A program made the position numbers and the translations under genes. The notes under the pieces were generated by a model, which worked only from the letters and a program-made list of their open reading frames with translations, was not told the DNA's origin and searched no databases. Positions 61,605 to 64,000 of a stretch of DNA of 64,000 nucleotides are shown here, one piece after another. Every line of letters begins with the position of its first letter. The first letter of the stretch is position 1. The stretch is from assembly GCA_910586385.1 (NCBI GenBank), contig CAJUGX010000002.1:186001-250000 (forward strand), given 5' to 3'. The DNA is from an uncultured Christensenella sp. (GTDB taxonomy: Bacteria > Bacillota > Clostridia > Christensenellales > UBA1242).

Positions 61605-64000
61605 TTTGCTTTCCCTTCAAATTTTCGTCCAAAACTGTTTGCATATATCTAAAGCCGTCGTCATCGCCGTGTCGGCAAATTGACAGATAAGGGCAGGTCT
61701 TACACTCACCAACAAATGGCTTGTCCAAAATGAATCCTTCTTTCAATTCTTTTATCGCACCACTTGAGACCTCTCTTGCATAATCAAAAAGATTGTCAAA
61801 AGTCTCAACTGGATTTCCACCTTTGAAAGAGAACTCTCCATCCTTTGCACTTTTTTTGACGGCAAACCCCACAATGTCACTCTTAAACTCGTTGTCACAG
61901 AGCCTCTTGTCAGTCGCATACACAACAGAGTCATCAGCCAACGTAAGTCCATTGAATCGGTTTGTTTTCTCCCCCTTGGCATATTTTGTTTGACAATCAA
62001 AATAATACACGCCCCCGCAATTCATGCCAAGTCTCTTTTCCATTGCCTTTGCATACAAACATAGCTGCAATTTCTTTCCATAGAAAAGGTCTTTCTTGAT
62101 TGTCGAAGTTTTGCCGGTCTTATAGTCAACAACTCGAAAGTTCTTTCCAAAAACATCAACTCTGTCAACAAATCCGACAAGTTTCATTCCGTCTTCAAAA
62201 TCTTGGAAAATCTTTTCTTCAAAAAGTTTAGGCTTGAAATCGCTATTCTTTTGCTCATACACCACATTTTCCAAAATGATTCTCACTTCGTTTTTTAAGT
62301 AAGGCAAAAACTGTTTTCGTTTCAAAATCTTCTCATCATAGACATCTTTTGCAACAGCCAACGAATTTTTCTCAATAAATTCTTTGATTTGTTTTTGTGA
62401 GAAATTTCCCAAATTTTCATTTTCTGAAACAAACTTCTCCAAAATCGCATGGCTGAAAATCCCAAACAATCTTCTGTTTGGCTCTATGTTTTCATTTTCT
62501 TTTATCTTGAGCCCATAAGCCACAAAATGCCTAAATGGACAGTTGAAATAGGTCTCAAGTTGTGATGCAGAGACTCTGCCATTCCTAAGCAAAACATCTC
62601 TCGTGTCCTCTGACAAGCAAGTGACACTCTTCTCTTTGAAAATCTCCACAGCCAAGTTTTGAAGCACAGCCCCTTCAAGTTGAACAGGCAACTTTTGTTT
62701 GTTTTTCAAGAGGGCATATGCACTTGGCAAATTCTCTTTTGTCCCAACATAAAACTTCAAGTTGTTCAGCATTTTTTCTTTCGAAGCTCCCGCTATGCCG
62801 ATATCCTCAAGCACTGCAGTGTGCATAACATTTTCTCCAAATATGACTTTCAAATCTTTGACAAAACTTGAAGCACTACTTTGCTTGCCGTCTTCAACAG
62901 CAGGGACACAAACAATCAGTTTTTCTTTTGCATGAAGCAAACATTCAAAGAGTTTGAGCCTGCTTCTTCGGTTGAGCACTTTTATCTGTGGTTCAAGCAA
63001 GAAGTTCAGCCTGAGTTTTTCAATATCGTCATCGTCAATGATCCCGGTGTCATTTCTTGTCTGAGGCAAGGCACTTGCTGTTGCTCCCAAAACAAAGAGC
63101 ACTTTGACATCCTCAAAATAACTCTTTGTAGCATTCCCGACATACACTGCATCAATATAAGTCGGAATTGTCTCGACCTTGACACTGTCAAGAGAAAGCG
63201 TAAAGATGTTTTCAAAGTCCATTAGACTCATGCTCTCACCTTCACCCAAAATCTCCAACTTGTCAATCACTTGTTTCACAAGAGAAAGTGCCTGTGCGTT
63301 CTGGCTTTCCTCTTTGAAGAATCTATTTTCAGAAAGCCTTTCAATCAACTTTTGATAATTTCCCTCGCACAAAGAAATCACACTTCTTATCACACCGACA
63401 AAATTGGAAATCTTATCCGCATTTGCCAAAAGGTCAATTTGCGAAATTATGTCAGAAAAAATTGGAAATCTTTGCAAAAATTCATGCTTCTCTTCAATAT
63501 TGAAATGATAGATTGCTTCGAGGACTTCTTCTCGATTTTCCACTTCCACAAGCGGACAACTTGCAAGATATTGAAGTCGCTCTTTGTTTAGCCCCAGCTT
63601 TGCCATGTGCAAAATTTTGAGCAAAAATCTGCAAATCACTGTGTCCGAAAGCCTTGTTGCTTCGTCACTATAAAAAGTGATTCCATACTTTTCAAAAACA
63701 CTGTCAAGCTTGTCATAATATCCATCATCCGAGACAGCAATGGCAAAGTCTTTGTACTTGGCACCTGAAAAAACTGCATTTTTTATGTATTTTGCAACAA
63801 AGTCAACCTCGTCTTGCTTGTTTTTTGCAACAATATTCAAAAAATAATCGTCTTTTTCTCCAGATTCAACTTTGAATCCAAAAAGATTTTCAACCATTCT
63901 TTGTTGTCTATCACCGAGCAGCGTCTCAAAGTTTTCTGTCTCAACAAGGATTGAGTTTTCTTTTGCAAGCGCAATCGTCTTTATTTTTATGTCATCTTCA
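61594..64000 (-). CDS. addB: AddB nuclease subunit, 5' end beyond window
   Basis: The frame stays open from its stop at 61594 to the last base, so the true start lies outside; about 800 residues are visible. The C-terminal part has GRVSASQLETYFNCPFRHFVAYGLKI, the nuclease core MKLVGFVDRVDVFGKNFRVVDYKTGK, and GECKTCPYLSICRH, the Cys set that with an earlier Cys holds a 4Fe-4S cluster in AddB. It overlaps addA by 11 nt. Partner of AddA in double-strand-break repair. Confidence 0.9.
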   Translation of the reverse strand, partial: EDDIKIKTIALAKENSILVETENFETLLGDRQQRMVENLFGFKVESGEKDDYFLNIVAKNKQDEVDFVAKYIKNAVFSGAKYKDFAIAVSDDGYYDKLDSVFEKYGITFYSDEATRLSDTVICRFLLKILHMAKLGLNKERLQYLASCPLVEVENREEVLEAIYHFNIEEKHEFLQRFPIFSDIISQIDLLANADKISNFVGVIRSVISLCEGNYQKLIERLSENRFFKEESQNAQALSLVKQVIDKLEILGEGESMSLMDFENIFTLSLDSVKVETIPTYIDAVYVGNATKSYFEDVKVLFVLGATASALPQTRNDTGIIDDDDIEKLRLNFLLEPQIKVLNRRSRLKLFECLLHAKEKLIVCVPAVEDGKQSSASSFVKDLKVIFGENVMHTAVLEDIGIAGASKEKMLNNLKFYVGTKENLPSAYALLKNKQKLPVQLEGAVLQNLAVEIFKEKSVTCLSEDTRDVLLRNGRVSASQLETYFNCPFRHFVAYGLKIKENENIEPNRRLFGIFSHAILEKFVSENENLGNFSQKQIKEFIEKNSLAVAKDVYDEKILKRKQFLPYLKNEVRIILENVVYEQKNSDFKPKLFEEKIFQDFEDGMKLVGFVDRVDVFGKNFRVVDYKTGKTSTIKKDLFYGKKLQLCLYAKAMEKRLGMNCGGVYYFDCQTKYAKGEKTNRFNGLTLADDSVVYATDKRLCDNEFKSDIVGFAVKKSAKDGEFSFKGGNPVETFDNLFDYAREVSSGAIKELKEGFILDKPFVGECKTCPYLSICRHGDDDGFRYMQTVLDENLKGKQSDN

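Overview
The window is low-GC chromosomal DNA from a Bacillota (Firmicutes) bacterium, most likely an uncultured Clostridia-class gut organism. Evidence: AGGAGG-type ribosome binding sites, sigma-A promoters (TTGACA/TATAAT), a dnaG-rpoD pair, comEC-holA, AddAB rather than RecBCD, a sufCBDSU operon with a SufU scaffold, and a solo Spo0A-type DNA-binding domain. No rRNA, CRISPR array, complete prophage or insertion sequence was seen. The genus is not readable from the sequence.

Layout. 1-9.9 kb (minus strand): an unknown gene cut by the window edge, an HD hydrolase, holA and comEC, then small enzyme genes (UDG-like, GNAT, TfoX_N, DUF5131), a truncated alpha/beta hydrolase, a complete hydrolase and membrane proteins. 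9.9-13.1 kb: a 1058-residue HTH-TM-protease-like-InlB-GLUG protein. 13.5-18.1 kb: mscS, a methyltransferase, a HAD phosphatase, tRNA-Leu, a membrane protein and an M18 aminopeptidase. 18.2-23.2 kb is the accessory zone: a divergent XRE repressor / DUF4352 / HEPN-like module with a visible operator, a six-gene tRNA array in which two tRNA 3' ends are duplicated downstream, a zinc metallopeptidase, hairpin-rich non-coding DNA, and a divergent PurA-family enzyme with Ser at the catalytic Asp position. 23.3-32.5 kb: Spo0A_C protein, lytic transglycosylase, DUF3343 and cysteine desulfurase, then zinc-ribbon protein, rpoD, dnaG, groEL and groES. 32.6-45.9 kb: a MATE-cytidylate-kinase fusion, the suf operon with a palindrome at its promoter, a serine-palmitoyltransferase-like enzyme, and a two-ATPase ABC exporter divergent from its likely TetR regulator. 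46-55.7 kb: xthA, SDR enzymes, a dipeptidase, a Cys-rich small protein, a gene broken by an in-frame TGA, tRNA-Gly, a CBS-domain transporter and a radical SAM protein. 55.7-64 kb: a membrane protein carrying five AT-hook motifs, then addA and the 3' part of addB.

How genes work together: sufCBDSU builds Fe-S clusters, which the radical SAM protein and AddB would need. AddAB, xthA, holA, dnaG and the UDG-like protein serve DNA replication and repair. GroES/GroEL are chaperones.

The strongest unusual signals are the membrane-anchored AT-hook protein, the HTH-TM-pseudoprotease-InlB fusion, the PurZ-like D-to-S PurA homologue, the tRNA 3'-end duplications, the XRE/HEPN module, and a group of genes whose -10 box lies only 5-7 nt before the ATG with no Shine-Dalgarno sequence (candidate leaderless mRNAs).
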